From contig NZ_PKQP01000003.1 in NCBI RefSeq assembly GCF_002887735.1, positions 186,001 through 250,000 of the forward strand: a DNA stretch of 64,000 bases, written 5' to 3'. The notes under the pieces are model-generated. The model saw nothing but the letters and a program-made list of their open reading frames with translations. It did no database searches and was not told the origin of the DNA. Source of the DNA: Stenotrophomonas bentonitica (lineage in GTDB: Bacteria > Pseudomonadota > Gammaproteobacteria > Xanthomonadales > Xanthomonadaceae). The position numbers and the translations under genes were made by a program. Of this stretch, positions 1-8,354 are shown in pieces. Every line of letters begins with the position of its first letter. The first letter of the stretch is position 1.

Positions 1-148
1 CGGGTGAGCCCAGCCAGGCGCCGAGCAGCGCGGCCAGGATCAGCGACAGCAGCCAGGCACCGCCCAGCACCAGCAGGCGCTTGCGGTCCTGCACGGGCGG
101 CGTGCCCGGCCGACGGATCTGGATGCGGGAAGGTGTGGGCTTATTCAT
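1..148 (-). CDS. N-terminal part of an unidentified inner-membrane protein (runs off the window)
   Basis: Only the first 49 codons are present; the gene continues leftwards beyond base 1. The minus-strand ATG at 148 opens a frame of about 20 polar, Arg/Pro-rich residues (MNKPTPSRIQIRRPGT...), then a hydrophobic stretch (LLVLGGAWLLSLILAALLG, about residues 24-42) that looks like one membrane-spanning helix with the N-terminus in the cytoplasm. That is all that can be seen. The layout recalls single-pass proteins with a periplasmic coiled coil, but the rest of the gene is missing, so no family is assigned. It diverges from the DUF4126 gene at 330. Confidence 0.55.
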   Translation of the reverse strand, partial: MNKPTPSRIQIRRPGTPPVQDRKRLLVLGGAWLLSLILAALLGAWLGSP

Positions 149-329
149 GGCAGTCCTGGGCGACCGCGCCTGCCGGCGCTGTCGCAACGGCCCCTGTCTG
201 GAACGACGGGCTAGTGTAAGTCAGGGAAAAGGCCTTGTCCGCGCAGGCTCGGGATCCGGGCAGTAGCGTTCATGGACGTCATCCACGATAGTGTGCGCCT
301 GTGCACATTCTGCCACCGGAGCGCGTGCC

Positions 330-956
330 ATGACCGAAGCCCACCTGTTCGTGATCGGCATCCTGCTGGCCTGGCTGGCCGGTATCCGCGTGTACCTGAC
401 CGTGTTCGGCGTGGGGCTGGCCGGCCTGCTCGGCTGGGTCGACCTGCCGCCCGCGCTGCAGGCCACCGAATCGTGGTGGGTGCTGGGCACCTCGGCCGCG
501 CTGGCCATCGCCGAGTTCTTCGCCGACAAGATCCCCGGGGTCGATTCAGTCTGGGACCTGATCCAGACCCTCGCCCGGGTACCGGCGGGTGCGTTCCTGG
601 CCGCGGCCACGCTCTCGCCCAGCGGTGAACTCAGCGGTACCGCCCTGGTGGCCGGGGCCGGCGTGGCGCTGGCCAGCCACGGGCTGAAGTCCGGCACCCG
701 TGCCCTGCTCAACACCTCGCCCGAACCGGCCAGCAACTGGGTCGCCTCGGCGGCCGAAGACACCGTGGTGGTCGGCGGGCTGGCGCTCGCACTGGCGCAC
801 CCGTGGCTGGCGCTGATCCTGGTGGTGGCGTGCAGCCTGATCGGCGCGTTGATCGTGTGGATGATCTGGCGGACGCTGTGGAAGGGGATGCGCTGGCTGA
901 TGCGCCAGGCCGACAGTGGGCAGACGCAGGTGAAACCGGGCACCCTGCCCCGGTAA
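330..956 (+). CDS. DUF4126 family inner-membrane protein
   Basis: The 208-residue protein is almost entirely hydrophobic, with about five or six membrane segments and Gly/Ala-rich helices. It matches the DUF4126 family by eye: an N-terminal IRVYLTVFGVGL-type segment, a conserved acidic motif in EFFADKIPGVDSVWD near residues 55-70, and a C-terminal segment followed by a short basic tail. Function in the family is unknown; a membrane role is all that can be inferred. The ATG at 330 is preferred because upstream in-frame codons give a Cys/His-rich, non-membrane extension. It stands alone, with a 57-base gap to the signalling gene downstream. Confidence 0.75.
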   Translation: MTEAHLFVIGILLAWLAGIRVYLTVFGVGLAGLLGWVDLPPALQATESWWVLGTSAALAIAEFFADKIPGVDSVWDLIQTLARVPAGAFLAAATLSPSGELSGTALVAGAGVALASHGLKSGTRALLNTSPEPASNWVASAAEDTVVVGGLALALAHPWLALILVVACSLIGALIVWMIWRTLWKGMRWLMRQADSGQTQVKPGTLPR

Positions 957-1013
957 GGCGCGCCCTGCCTCCGGGCGTTCATCGCATAATTGCGGCGCAG
1001 ACTGGGAGTACGG

Positions 1014-2873
1014 ATGGCCGTTCACGACAACGTTGTTGCACCCGCCCGCGCCGTGCGCGCTGAAACGCCGCCGGCCGAGCACTGGCAGCGCTGGCAACGC
1101 CAGGCCACGCCCGCCGCGTTGCCGCACAGCAATGTCGTCGCGCTCAATCCCGTGCCGGCCAGCCCGCCGCCGTTGCTGCCGCCAATGACCACCGATGCCA
1201 GCGACCTGGTGCCGCCAGGCATCGATTCGCCGTACCGCGTCCTGATCGTCGAAGACGACCGCTCGCAGGCGCTGTTCGCACAGAGCGTGCTGCACGGCGC
1301 CGGCATGCAGGCGCTGGTGCACGGCGATGCCGAAGGCGTGCAGCAGGCCATCGCCGAGCATCGCCCCGACCTGATCCTGATGGACCTGCACCTGCCCGGC
1401 CTGGACGGCATGCGCCTGACCGCGTTGATCCGCCAGCAGCCTGGCCAGCAGCTGCTGCCGATCGTGTTCCTCAGTGGCGACCCGGATCCGGAGCGCCAGT
1501 TCGAGGTACTCGACAGCGGTGCCGATGATTTCCTCAGCAAGCCGATCCGCCCGCGCCACCTGATCGCGGCCGTCTCCAACCGGATCCGCCGCGCCCGTGC
1601 GCAGGCCGCCTCGCAGGCGGGCAACGCGGGTGCGCCGGCGATGAACAATCCCGAGACCGGCCTGCCCACCCGCCATCACGTGATGCAGGAGCTGGGCACC
1701 TCGCTCGCGCACCGCGATCGCGGCGGCCTGTTCTTCATCGAGATCGCCAGTGCGCTCGGCCTGCGCGAACGCTATGGCTATGCCGCCTTCGAACGGCTGA
1801 TGACCCAGGCCGGCCAACGCCTGGCCGATGCCGCGCAACCGCACCTGCTGGCGCGCTTGAACGACAACAGCTTCCTGGTCCTGGCCCGCGATGCCGACGA
1901 GGACACGCTGGATACGATGGCGCACGCGCTACGCGAACAGTTGTCCACGCGCGCGTTCGTGATCCGCGATGACGAATCGGTGCACCTGCGCGGCGTGGTC
2001 GGCCATGCCCAGCTCTCCCCGGGCTTCTCCGATGCGGGCAGCGCGCTGGAAGCGGTCGAACGCACGACGCTGCAGGCGCGCCTGCTGACCGCCGGCGTGG
2101 CCGCCTATGTGCGTCGCGAAGATGTGGCCGCACAGGAACATCTTGCGTTGCTGGAAGGGCAACTGGAACTGGCCTATCAACCCATCGTCGCCGTCGCCGG
2201 CGGCAACACCGCGCAGTACCAGGTGCTGCTGCGGCTGCGCCAGGCCGATGGCAGCGTGCTGGCCGCCGGCCAGGTGATTCCGGCGGCCGAAGCGGCCGGG
2301 CGCATCGCCGATCTTGACCAGCAGGTGCTCGACCACGCACTGGGCCTGCTGGATCTGTATCGCCACGCCGCACAACCGCTGCACCTGTTCGTCTCGCAGT
2401 CGCTGCGCACGCTGGCCCGCGATGCGTTCGGCGATTGGCTGCTGGAGTCGCTGGCCAGCCGCCAGATCGACGGCAGCGCGCTGGTCATCGACGTGCGCCT
2501 GCCTGATGCCCTGATCCACACCGTCACCCTGCAGCAGTTCTGCACGCGCATGCATGCAGCCGGCGTGCGCTTCTGCCTGAGCCAGTTCGAGCCGGGCGAT
2601 GAGGCCAACGCCTTGATGGCGCAGCTGCCGCTGGCGTATGTGCGCATGGCCGCGCGCTTCTCCAACAGCCATGCCAACCAGCAGACCCGCGACGAACTGC
2701 GCGCGGCGATCGACCGGGCGCACCGCGCCGGGCTGCGCATCATCGGCCAGCAGATCGAAGATCCGCAGGCCGCGGCCGCGATGTGGATCAGCGGCGTTGA
2801 TTTCATCCAGGGCAACATGGTCCAGTCCGCCGGCAGCGAACTGAACTTCGACTTCCAGAACTCGGTGCTCTGA
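1014..2873 (+). CDS. Response regulator with degenerate GGDEF and EAL domains (FimX/FilP-like, probable c-di-GMP effector)
   Basis: A 619-residue protein. Residues 1-70 are Pro/Ala-rich linker. Residues 75-190 form an intact receiver (acidic pair D81/D82, phospho-acceptor D124 in LILMDLHLPG, K177). Residues about 210-365 are GGDEF-like, but the signature is NDNSF (283-287), so cyclase activity is not expected. Residues about 375-610 are EAL-like: the EAL position reads QVLLR (403-407), the usual DDFGTGYSSL motif is LSQFEPGDEA, and QGN replaces QGY, so phosphodiesterase activity is also unlikely. Degenerate tandem domains of this kind act as c-di-GMP receptors in FimX of Pseudomonas and FilP of Xanthomonas; those also carry a PAS domain, absent here. 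ATG 1014 is preferred over the TTG at 990 because of a nearby GGAG. The kinase gene follows after 2 bases. Confidence 0.8.
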   Translation: MAVHDNVVAPARAVRAETPPAEHWQRWQRQATPAALPHSNVVALNPVPASPPPLLPPMTTDASDLVPPGIDSPYRVLIVEDDRSQALFAQSVLHGAGMQALVHGDAEGVQQAIAEHRPDLILMDLHLPGLDGMRLTALIRQQPGQQLLPIVFLSGDPDPERQFEVLDSGADDFLSKPIRPRHLIAAVSNRIRRARAQAASQAGNAGAPAMNNPETGLPTRHHVMQELGTSLAHRDRGGLFFIEIASALGLRERYGYAAFERLMTQAGQRLADAAQPHLLARLNDNSFLVLARDADEDTLDTMAHALREQLSTRAFVIRDDESVHLRGVVGHAQLSPGFSDAGSALEAVERTTLQARLLTAGVAAYVRREDVAAQEHLALLEGQLELAYQPIVAVAGGNTAQYQVLLRLRQADGSVLAAGQVIPAAEAAGRIADLDQQVLDHALGLLDLYRHAAQPLHLFVSQSLRTLARDAFGDWLLESLASRQIDGSALVIDVRLPDALIHTVTLQQFCTRMHAAGVRFCLSQFEPGDEANALMAQLPLAYVRMAARFSNSHANQQTRDELRAAIDRAHRAGLRIIGQQIEDPQAAAAMWISGVDFIQGNMVQSAGSELNFDFQNSVL

Positions 2874-2875
2874 GC

Positions 2876-5191
2876 ATGGGACGCCACGGACGGCCAGCCC
2901 CCTCGCCCACCCCGGCCTCGCTGTGGATCGCCGCCGGGTCGGCCGCGGCCTGCGCGACCGCCGGCGTGATGGCACGGATCGGCGCCAATGGCCCCTGGAT
3001 CGACATCGCCGCGGGCACCGCCGTGCTGGCGCTGCTGGCTGCGCTGCAGGTGGTGCGCCGCTGGCGGGAGACGCAGGATCAGCTCCACACCCTGCAGCAG
3101 CGCAGCGAGTCGCTGCTGCTGGAGCGCGATCACCTTCAACAACGCCGGCAGCAGCAGAACCAGCTCGAACAGGAACTGCTCAGCGCCAAGCAGGCCGCCG
3201 AAGCCGCGGCGCTGGCCAAGGGTGAGTTCCTGGCCACGATGAGCCATGAGATCCGCACGCCGCTCAACGGCATCCTGCCGATGCTGGACCTGATCGCGCG
3301 CGGCCAGCTCGGCAGCGACCAGCGGCAGATGCTGCAGACCGCCGCGACCAGCTCGCAGCAGCTGCTTCGCATCGTCGATGACATCCTCGATTACTCGCGG
3401 CTCGAAGCCAGGGGCCTTAACCTGGAGATCACCACGTTCAACCTGCGCGAGCTGCTGGAAGGACTGGTGCAGCTCATGCAGCGTGCCGCCGATCCCAAGG
3501 GCCTGCAGCTGTCGCTCGAGCTGGACCCGGCGGTGCGGCTGTCGGTTCGCGGCGATCCGGTGCGGCTGCGCCAGGTGCTCAGCAACCTGCTGGTCAACGC
3601 GATCAAGTTCACCGAGCGCGGCCAGATCCGGCTGCGCGTGCAGCGCCAGGGCGAGACCAACGCACAGCACCAGCTGCGGTTCGAGATCGCCGACAGCGGC
3701 ATCGGCATCGATGACGCCCTGCAGGCGCGCCTGTTCCAGTCCTTCAGCCAGGCCGATGCCTCGACCACGCGCCTGTATGGCGGCACCGGCCTGGGGCTGG
3801 CGATCTGCAAGCGCATCATCGATCTCATGCACGGCCGCATCGGCGTGCATTCCACGCCCGGGCGGGGCGCCACGTTCTGGTTCGAGATCCCGTTGCTCAA
3901 GGTGATCGGCGACCTGCCCGCCATCGGCACCGTGCGCCGCGCCCTGCTGATCACGCGCGATGCGTTGCTGGCCCAGCGCATCGAGCGCGTGGCCCAGCAC
4001 CATGACCTGCTACTGCACACGGTGGAGACCGCCGCCGAAGCGATCGACGCCCTGCGCGCGCCGCAGCGCCCCGGCATCGACCCGGTGCTGGCCTGGGTCA
4101 TCGCCGACACTGACGGCCTGCGTCACGGCACCCAGGCGCTGCAGAAGGCCTTGGCCGGCAACGAGCGGCATGCCGGAGCGCAGCTGTTGTGGCTGTACGG
4201 CGAGGAGGCACCCGCGCCGGAGGCCCTCGGCCCGGGACCGGCGCTGCCGCGGCAGGTTGCAGACAGCGAGCTGCATGCACTGCTGAGGCCGGTGGTCGCC
4301 AGCGCCCGGCCGGCCGCGCTGCTGGCCGAGGTGGAGTACGCCGGCTCGCCCATGGCCCTGCCGCAGTTCCCATTGCGCGTGCTGCTGGTGGAGGACAACA
4401 GCGTGAACCTGCTGGTCGCCCAACGCCTGCTGCAGGTATTGGGCTGCGAGGTGGAGCCCGCCACGCAGGGCGAGCAGGCGCTCGCGGCGCTGCACGCGCG
4501 ACCATTCGATGTGGTGTTGATGGATTGCCAGATGCCGGTGCTGGATGGCTACGACACCACCCGCCGCTGGCGCGCGCACGAGGCTGCACTGGGCACGGCG
4601 CGCCTGCCGATCGTGGCGATGACCGCCAACGCGATGGCCGGCGACCGCGAGCGCTGCCTGCAGGCCGGCATGGATGACTACCTGTCCAAGCCGATCAACC
4701 GCGAAACGCTGCAGGCCGTACTGGCGCGCTGGGGCAGTGCGATGGCCGATGACCCGGCAGTGCAGCCACCGTCCCTGCCTCAGCACGCGCCGGCTCCGCC
4801 CGCCGCTTCGCCAACCCGCGACGAGTCACCGGCCCCGGTGCTCGATCAGGAGGTGCTGGATGAACTGCTGGAGGTGATCGGCGCCGACACCGCGCGCATC
4901 ATCGGCGTGTTCCTGGATGACACGCCACCGTTGATCCGGCAGCTGCAGGACGCCTCGGTCGCCGCGGATCTGGACCAGCTGCGCGCGTTGGCGCACAGCC
5001 TCAAATCCGCCAGTGCGAATGTGGGTGCGATGGCCTTGTCGGCAGCGGCCTGGCGGATCGAGCACGATGCCCGCGCCGGCACGCTGGAGCGCCCCGCGGT
5101 CGCGGTGGCGCTGTTGATCGCCGAGTTCGCGCGTGCACGGATCGCGCTGGGCGGCTATCACGCCCGCCTGCGCGCCCCGTTGCAGGGCTGA
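2876..5191 (+). CDS. Hybrid sensor histidine kinase (2 TM - HisKA - HATPase - REC - Hpt)
   Basis: A 771-residue kinase. Two N-terminal membrane helices (about 15-33 and 43-60) enclose a very short periplasmic loop, so it probably senses within the membrane or via partners. A coiled coil (66-115) leads to HisKA with H124 in FLATMSHEIRTPL. The HATPase has the N box LSNLLVNAIKF and G boxes DSGIGI and GGTGLGLAI. Residues about 355-480 look like a receiver fold without the phospho-Asp. A functional receiver (500-620; D506, D550, K605) and an Hpt domain (H707 in AHSLKSASA) follow, giving a complete internal phosphorelay. It starts 2 bases after the REC-GGDEF-EAL gene, so the two are almost certainly co-transcribed. 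The kinase's Hpt domain is the obvious phosphate source for the neighbour's D124 (inference). Confidence 0.9.
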   Translation: MGRHGRPAPSPTPASLWIAAGSAAACATAGVMARIGANGPWIDIAAGTAVLALLAALQVVRRWRETQDQLHTLQQRSESLLLERDHLQQRRQQQNQLEQELLSAKQAAEAAALAKGEFLATMSHEIRTPLNGILPMLDLIARGQLGSDQRQMLQTAATSSQQLLRIVDDILDYSRLEARGLNLEITTFNLRELLEGLVQLMQRAADPKGLQLSLELDPAVRLSVRGDPVRLRQVLSNLLVNAIKFTERGQIRLRVQRQGETNAQHQLRFEIADSGIGIDDALQARLFQSFSQADASTTRLYGGTGLGLAICKRIIDLMHGRIGVHSTPGRGATFWFEIPLLKVIGDLPAIGTVRRALLITRDALLAQRIERVAQHHDLLLHTVETAAEAIDALRAPQRPGIDPVLAWVIADTDGLRHGTQALQKALAGNERHAGAQLLWLYGEEAPAPEALGPGPALPRQVADSELHALLRPVVASARPAALLAEVEYAGSPMALPQFPLRVLLVEDNSVNLLVAQRLLQVLGCEVEPATQGEQALAALHARPFDVVLMDCQMPVLDGYDTTRRWRAHEAALGTARLPIVAMTANAMAGDRERCLQAGMDDYLSKPINRETLQAVLARWGSAMADDPAVQPPSLPQHAPAPPAASPTRDESPAPVLDQEVLDELLEVIGADTARIIGVFLDDTPPLIRQLQDASVAADLDQLRALAHSLKSASANVGAMALSAAAWRIEHDARAGTLERPAVAVALLIAEFARARIALGGYHARLRAPLQG

Positions 5192-5192
5192 C

Positions 5193-5663
5193 TCAGTCTT
5201 CGATCTTGGTCAGCAGGTAGTTCGGTTCGCCGATGCGCTCGATCAGATCCAGCTGGGTTTCCAGCCAGTCGATATGCTCTTCCTCGGACTCGAGGATCTT
5301 CACGAACAGCTGGCGGCTGACGTAGTCACCGATCGAATCGGCATAGGCCACCGCTTCGCGCAGGGTCACCACGCCATCGCGTTCCAGGCTGAGGTCGCAC
5401 TGCAGGATCTCGGCCGGGTTCTCGCCGATGCGCAGCTTGCCCAGTGCCTGGAAGTTCGGCAGGCCTTCGAGGAAGAGGATGCGGTCGGACAGGATGTCCG
5501 CATGCTTCATCTCTTCGATCGATTCCTTGTACTCGTGATCGGCGAGCTCCTTCAGGCCCCAGTTCTTCAGCATCTTGGCGTGCAGGAAGTACTGGTTGAT
5601 GGCGGTCAGCTCGTTGTAGAGGACCTTGTTGAGGAATTCGATGACTTTCGCGTCGCCCTTCAT
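5193..5663 (-). CDS. bfr: Bacterioferritin
   Basis: A 156-residue haem-containing ferritin that oxidises Fe(II) and stores iron in a 24-subunit shell in the cytoplasm. The diiron ligands stand at the Escherichia coli positions: E18, Y25, E51 and H54 are visible, and the haem-ligating methionine is M52 (IEEMKHAD). The [13 protein letters not shown] segment near the C-terminal third carries the other site residues. The ATG at 5663 gives the usual [12 protein letters not shown] start; the longer frame adds only a non-conserved Arg/Ser stretch. The bfd gene for its ferredoxin partner lies upstream on the same strand, 146 bases away. The stop codon is only 1 base from the convergent kinase stop. 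Confidence 0.96.
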   Translation of the reverse strand: MKGDAKVIEFLNKVLYNELTAINQYFLHAKMLKNWGLKELADHEYKESIEEMKHADILSDRILFLEGLPNFQALGKLRIGENPAEILQCDLSLERDGVVTLREAVAYADSIGDYVSRQLFVKILESEEEHIDWLETQLDLIERIGEPNYLLTKIED

Positions 5664-5809
5664 GAGCGTGCTCCTGCTGCGTGGAATCGCGGGCACTGTA
5701 GCGCGTCGCGCGGGAGCATGAAGGAACGCGAATCGTGCTCAGTTGCGACCCGGTAGAAGGGTGGCTAGCCCACCCTGGGCGGCCGGCGGCTCGCGGGCGC
5801 ACCGCCCGG

Positions 5810-6016
5810 TCAGGCGGCCTGGAGGCCCAGGACCGGCAGGGGCAGATCGTGGGTGGCGCTGAACTTGGCCAGCAGGTCCGCCGCCATGTCCAGGCAGGAC
5901 CCGCAGGTGGCGCCGCAGCCGGTGCGCATCGTCAACTCGGACACGCTCGCGACACCGCTCTGGGCGGCTTCACGGATCTGATGGTCGGTAACCCCGTTGC
6001 AGATGCAGACGTACAC
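5810..6016 (-). CDS. bfd: Bacterioferritin-associated ferredoxin
   Basis: A 68-residue [2Fe-2S] protein that, in characterised systems, reduces the ferric core of bacterioferritin to mobilise iron. The cluster cysteines are C4, C6, C38 and C41 (MYVCICNG start; TCGSC near residue 40), the Bfd pattern. An extra C34 lies close by. Length agrees with the family (about 64-73). The gene is followed on the same strand by bfr. The upstream region holds a good candidate Fur site (6070-6088), in line with iron-repressed bfd genes elsewhere. Confidence 0.93.
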   Translation of the reverse strand: MYVCICNGVTDHQIREAAQSGVASVSELTMRTGCGATCGSCLDMAADLLAKFSATHDLPLPVLGLQAA

Positions 6017-6069
6017 GTGCGGACTCGGCAGGCAGGCCCGGATCGGCCTGCTGCTATTCCAATCGAAAC

Positions 6070-6088
6070 GAGAATGGTTGTCAATTTC
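6070..6088 (-). promoter_or_regulatory. Candidate Fur box upstream of bfd
   Basis: The 19 bases from 6070 match the classical Fur consensus at 13 of 19 positions by eye (GAGAATG at the left, TCA in the right half, C at the end). A second element, GAGAATGAT, occurs on the opposite strand around 6094-6106 and resembles a further half site. Both lie in the 54-90 bases upstream of the bfd start, where a promoter must be. Binding is an inference. Confidence 0.5.
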
Positions 6089-6132
6089 GAACCTGAATCA
6101 TTCTCGATACGGTTCACGGCCGCCGGGATCGC

Positions 6133-6762
6133 TCAGACCGCGCCCGGCTCGCCCTTGGTCTTGCGCGGCCAGTAGCCGCCGCCCCGCTTGGGCGTGGTGC
6201 GCTTGCGTGGCCGGTCGTGGCCGGCCGCATTGCCGGGCATCCAGGCTTCCTGGGCGGATTTCGGCATCGATTCCACCCCCGTCCCGGCCACTCCCCGGGC
6301 CAGCGGCGCCAGATGGCGCAGGGCGCGTGCGTAGACGCCCCGCTTGAACATCACCACGTGCTCCACCGGGTACCAGAAGTCGACCCAACGCCACTGGTCG
6401 AATTCGGGGCTGTCGGTATGGTCCAGGGTGACGTGGGATTCGTCCCCGGCCAGCCGCAGCAGGAACCACACCTGCTTCTGGCCGATGCAGACCTGCCGTT
6501 CATTGCGGCGGATGGCCCGTGCCGGCAGCCGATAGCGAAGCCAACCCGGCGTCGCCCCGAGCACTTCAACGTGCTCCGGCAACAGCCCGGTCTCTTCCTG
6601 CAACTCGCGATACATGGCTTCGACAGGCGTCTCGTCGGTGTTCATGCCGCCCTGCGGGAACTGCCAGCCATCCCGGCGCACGCGTCGTGCCCAGAAAACC
6701 TGCCCATCCTGCCGCATCAGCACAATACCGACGTTCGGTCGATAGCCGTCCGGATCGATCAC
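6133..6762 (-). CDS. rppH: RNA pyrophosphohydrolase (Nudix)
   Basis: A 209-residue Nudix hydrolase that removes pyrophosphate from 5'-triphosphorylated mRNA and so opens it to RNase E decay. It begins with [15 protein letters not shown], and the Nudix box runs [20 protein letters not shown] from about residue 38, with the metal-binding glutamates in REXXEE. The downstream [16 protein letters not shown] segment is typical of RppH. The C-terminal 40 residues are basic and low-complexity ([16 protein letters not shown]), longer than in E. coli (176 residues). It sits alone, divergent from the tRNA genes. Confidence 0.95.
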   Translation of the reverse strand: MIDPDGYRPNVGIVLMRQDGQVFWARRVRRDGWQFPQGGMNTDETPVEAMYRELQEETGLLPEHVEVLGATPGWLRYRLPARAIRRNERQVCIGQKQVWFLLRLAGDESHVTLDHTDSPEFDQWRWVDFWYPVEHVVMFKRGVYARALRHLAPLARGVAGTGVESMPKSAQEAWMPGNAAGHDRPRKRTTPKRGGGYWPRKTKGEPGAV

Positions 6763-6840
6763 GATGCGGACTCCTAGAAAAATCTACTGATCGGGACTGT
6801 GCCACGCCCGCTGCCCACTCACAAGCGCGGTGAAAAAGTG

Positions 6841-6869
6841 TTGACAGATTCCAGATACATCTCCAGAAT
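6841..6869 (+). promoter_or_regulatory. Sigma70-type promoter for the tRNA-Met/tRNA-Gln unit
   Basis: A perfect -35 hexamer TTGACA (6841-6846) is followed by a 17-base spacer and a -10-like CAGAAT (6864-6869). Fourteen bases remain to the tRNA-Met 5' end, and the discriminator region is GC-rich (ACCGGCTCCC), as in stringently controlled stable-RNA promoters. Confidence 0.65.
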
Positions 6870-6883
6870 TACCGGCTCCCTGA

Positions 6884-6960
6884 GGCTATGTAGCTCAGCC
6901 GGTTAGAGCACAGCACTCATAATGCTGGGGTCGGTGGTTCGAGTCCACCCATAGCCACCA
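6884..6960 (+). tRNA. tRNA-Met (CAT), elongator type
   Basis: A 77-base cloverleaf with encoded CCA. The acceptor stem pairs GGCTATG with CATAGCC, the anticodon stem pairs CAGCA with TGCTG, and the loop CTCATAA carries anticodon CAT. The T arm contains GGTTCGAGTCC. The fully paired first base pair of the acceptor and the similarity to E. coli metT mark it as elongator rather than initiator. It is followed 49 bases later by tRNA-Gln, as in many gammaproteobacteria. Confidence 0.95.
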
Positions 6961-7009
6961 AGTTCGCTTGGTTTTTCAGGGAGAAAGTGCAATAATTGCA
7001 CGCACATTT

Positions 7010-7084
7010 TGCCCCGTCGCCAAGCGGTAAGGCACCTGACTCTGACTCAGGCATTCGGTGGTTCGAATCCATCCGGGGCAGCCA
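7010..7084 (+). tRNA. tRNA-Gln (CTG)
   Basis: A 75-base cloverleaf with encoded CCA. TGCCCCG pairs with CGGGGCA in the acceptor, and CCTGA pairs with TCAGG around the loop CTCTGAC, giving anticodon CTG. The T arm has GGTTCGAATCC. Its 3' CCA overlaps the first bases of the terminator hairpin that begins at 7082. Confidence 0.95.
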
Positions 7085-7133
7085 AACAAACAGAAAAGGC
7101 CGATCGAAAGATCGGCCTTTTCTGTTTGTTTGG
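7082..7133 (+). terminator. Strong bidirectional terminator directly abutting tRNA-Gln
   Basis: A perfect inverted repeat with 24-bp arms (7082-7105 and 7110-7133) closes on a GAAA loop. The inner 8 bp (GGCCGATC) are GC-rich and are followed by a T-rich tract (TTTTCTGTTTGTTT), matched by an A-rich tract on the other side, so the element can stop transcription both ways. The 5' arm includes the last bases of the tRNA CCA tail. Confidence 0.85.
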
Positions 7134-7162
7134 GCGTTTGTCGGGACGCGAAGCGCCCGGAC

Positions 7163-7189
7163 CCCACACCTTGCGCAGCAAGGTGTGGG
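7163..7189. repeat. Isolated 12-bp palindromic hairpin without T-run
   Basis: The arm CCCACACCTTGC pairs perfectly with its complement across the 3-base loop GCA. It is flanked by CGGACC on the left and GCGCCAG on the right. A hairpin of the same architecture (12-bp arms, 3-base loop, same CCCAC start and a similar right flank) is found at 9095-9121. The lack of a T-run argues against a simple terminator. The rest of 7134-7273 holds nothing else recognisable. Confidence 0.5.
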
Positions 7190-7273
7190 CGCCAGCCCTC
7201 CCCTGCCCTGCCTGCCACATCCCCTCGCCTGGCGGCGCGCGCCCCCGGACGGGACACCCACCCCCGAAAACGA

Positions 7274-7301
7274 CAAAAGCCCGGCCGAAGCCGGGCTTTT
7301 G
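7274..7301 (-). terminator. Terminator of the rplM-rpsI operon
   Basis: A 12-bp perfect stem (arm CAAAAGCCCGGC) closes on a CGAA loop. Read on the minus strand, the GC-rich core is followed by TTTTG. It lies 48 bases beyond the rpsI stop codon. Confidence 0.8.
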
Positions 7302-7349
7302 CGTACCTCCCAGGGGGATCCCGAAGGATCCCACGCCAGGCGCGATGGA

Positions 7350-7742
7350 TCAGCGCTTGGAGAACTGGGTGGCGCGACGTGCCTTGTGCAGGCCGACCTT
7401 CTTACGCTCGACTTCACGGGCGTCACGGGTCATGAAGCCAGCCTTGCGCAGCTCGGACTTCAGGGTTTCGTCGTACTCGATCAGCGCGCGGGCGATGCCC
7501 AGACGGATCGCACCGGCCTGACCGGTGGTACCACCGCCAGCAGCGGTGACCATGATGTCGAAGGTTTCGGTGTTCTTGGTCAGTTCCAGCGGCTGACGCA
7601 CGATCATGCGTGCAGTCTCACGGCCAAAGAACTCGTCCAGCGGACGGCCATTGACGGTGATGTTGCCGGCGCCCTTGCGCAGGAACACGCGGGCGGTGGA
7701 GGACTTGCGGCGGCCGGTGCCGTAGTTTTGCGTGATAGCCAT
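7350..7742 (-). CDS. rpsI: 30S ribosomal protein S9
   Basis: A 130-residue ribosomal protein beginning [20 protein letters not shown], with the conserved [15 protein letters not shown] segment and the basic C-terminus ending [11 protein letters not shown], whose terminal lysine-arginine tail contacts P-site tRNA in the 30S subunit. Length matches E. coli S9 (130). It follows rplM by 2 bases in the conserved rplM-rpsI operon and ends just before a terminator at 7274-7301. Confidence 0.99.
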   Translation of the reverse strand: MAITQNYGTGRRKSSTARVFLRKGAGNITVNGRPLDEFFGRETARMIVRQPLELTKNTETFDIMVTAAGGGTTGQAGAIRLGIARALIEYDETLKSELRKAGFMTRDAREVERKKVGLHKARRATQFSKR

Positions 7743-7744
7743 GA

Positions 7745-8173
7745 TTAGATATCCAGAACCTGGGGCTGCTGAGCGGCGTGCGGGTGCTCGGAACCCGAGT
7801 ACACCTTGAGCTTGCGGTACATGGCGCGGCCCAGCGGGCCCTTCGGCAGCATGCCCTTGACGGCGGTCTCGATGACGCGCTCCGGGTGGCGCTCAAGCGC
7901 CTGGGCCAGAGTTTCGGTCTTCAGGTTGCCGATGTAGCCAGTGAAGCGGTGGTACAGCTTGTCCTGCAGCTTGTTGCCGGTGACGGCAATCTTTTCTGCA
8001 TTGATGACAACCAGGTAATCACCGGTATCAACGTGGGGGGTGTAGACCGGCTTGTGCTTGCCGCGCAGACGGCGGGCCAGCTCGGTGGACAGACGGCCCA
8101 GCGTCTTGCCGGAAGCGTCGACGAGATACCAGTCGCGCTGGACGGTCTCGGACTTTGCAGTGAAAGTGCTCAT
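7745..8173 (-). CDS. rplM: 50S ribosomal protein L13
   Basis: A 142-residue early-assembly protein of the large subunit, the same length as E. coli L13. Conserved segments seen are [18 protein letters not shown] near the N-terminus, [18 protein letters not shown] in the middle, and [20 protein letters not shown] toward the end. ATG 8173 is taken because the [15 protein letters not shown] start matches the family; longer in-frame extensions are unrelated sequence. It is the first gene of rplM-rpsI, with a good promoter at 8249-8277. Confidence 0.99.
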   Translation of the reverse strand: MSTFTAKSETVQRDWYLVDASGKTLGRLSTELARRLRGKHKPVYTPHVDTGDYLVVINAEKIAVTGNKLQDKLYHRFTGYIGNLKTETLAQALERHPERVIETAVKGMLPKGPLGRAMYRKLKVYSGSEHPHAAQQPQVLDI

Positions 8174-8248
8174 GAAAGAACTCAAGTAGGTCGGGCTCAT
8201 TACGGCGCAGTACGGCCGGAACTCTGCCACGCGTTGTGAAGAGGCGGG

Positions 8249-8277
8249 ATTGTACTGGCCATCCCCACCACATGCAA
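8249..8277 (-). promoter_or_regulatory. Promoter of rplM-rpsI
   Basis: On the minus strand TTGCAT (8272-8277) and TACAAT (8249-8254) are separated by exactly 17 bases. The implied 5' leader to the rplM start is about 70 bases. Confidence 0.7.
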
Positions 8278-8354
8278 GTTGACCCCGATCCCGGCTTGGC
8301 ACACCGGCCCCATGGGGCGAGAATCGACGGTCCCCCGCCGCGACACCGCCTGCC

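Noticed and set aside
6841..7084. tRNA-associated island insertion point
   Set aside because: The tRNA genes are followed directly by a terminator and the conserved rplM-rpsI operon; no repeated tRNA 3' end was found downstream.
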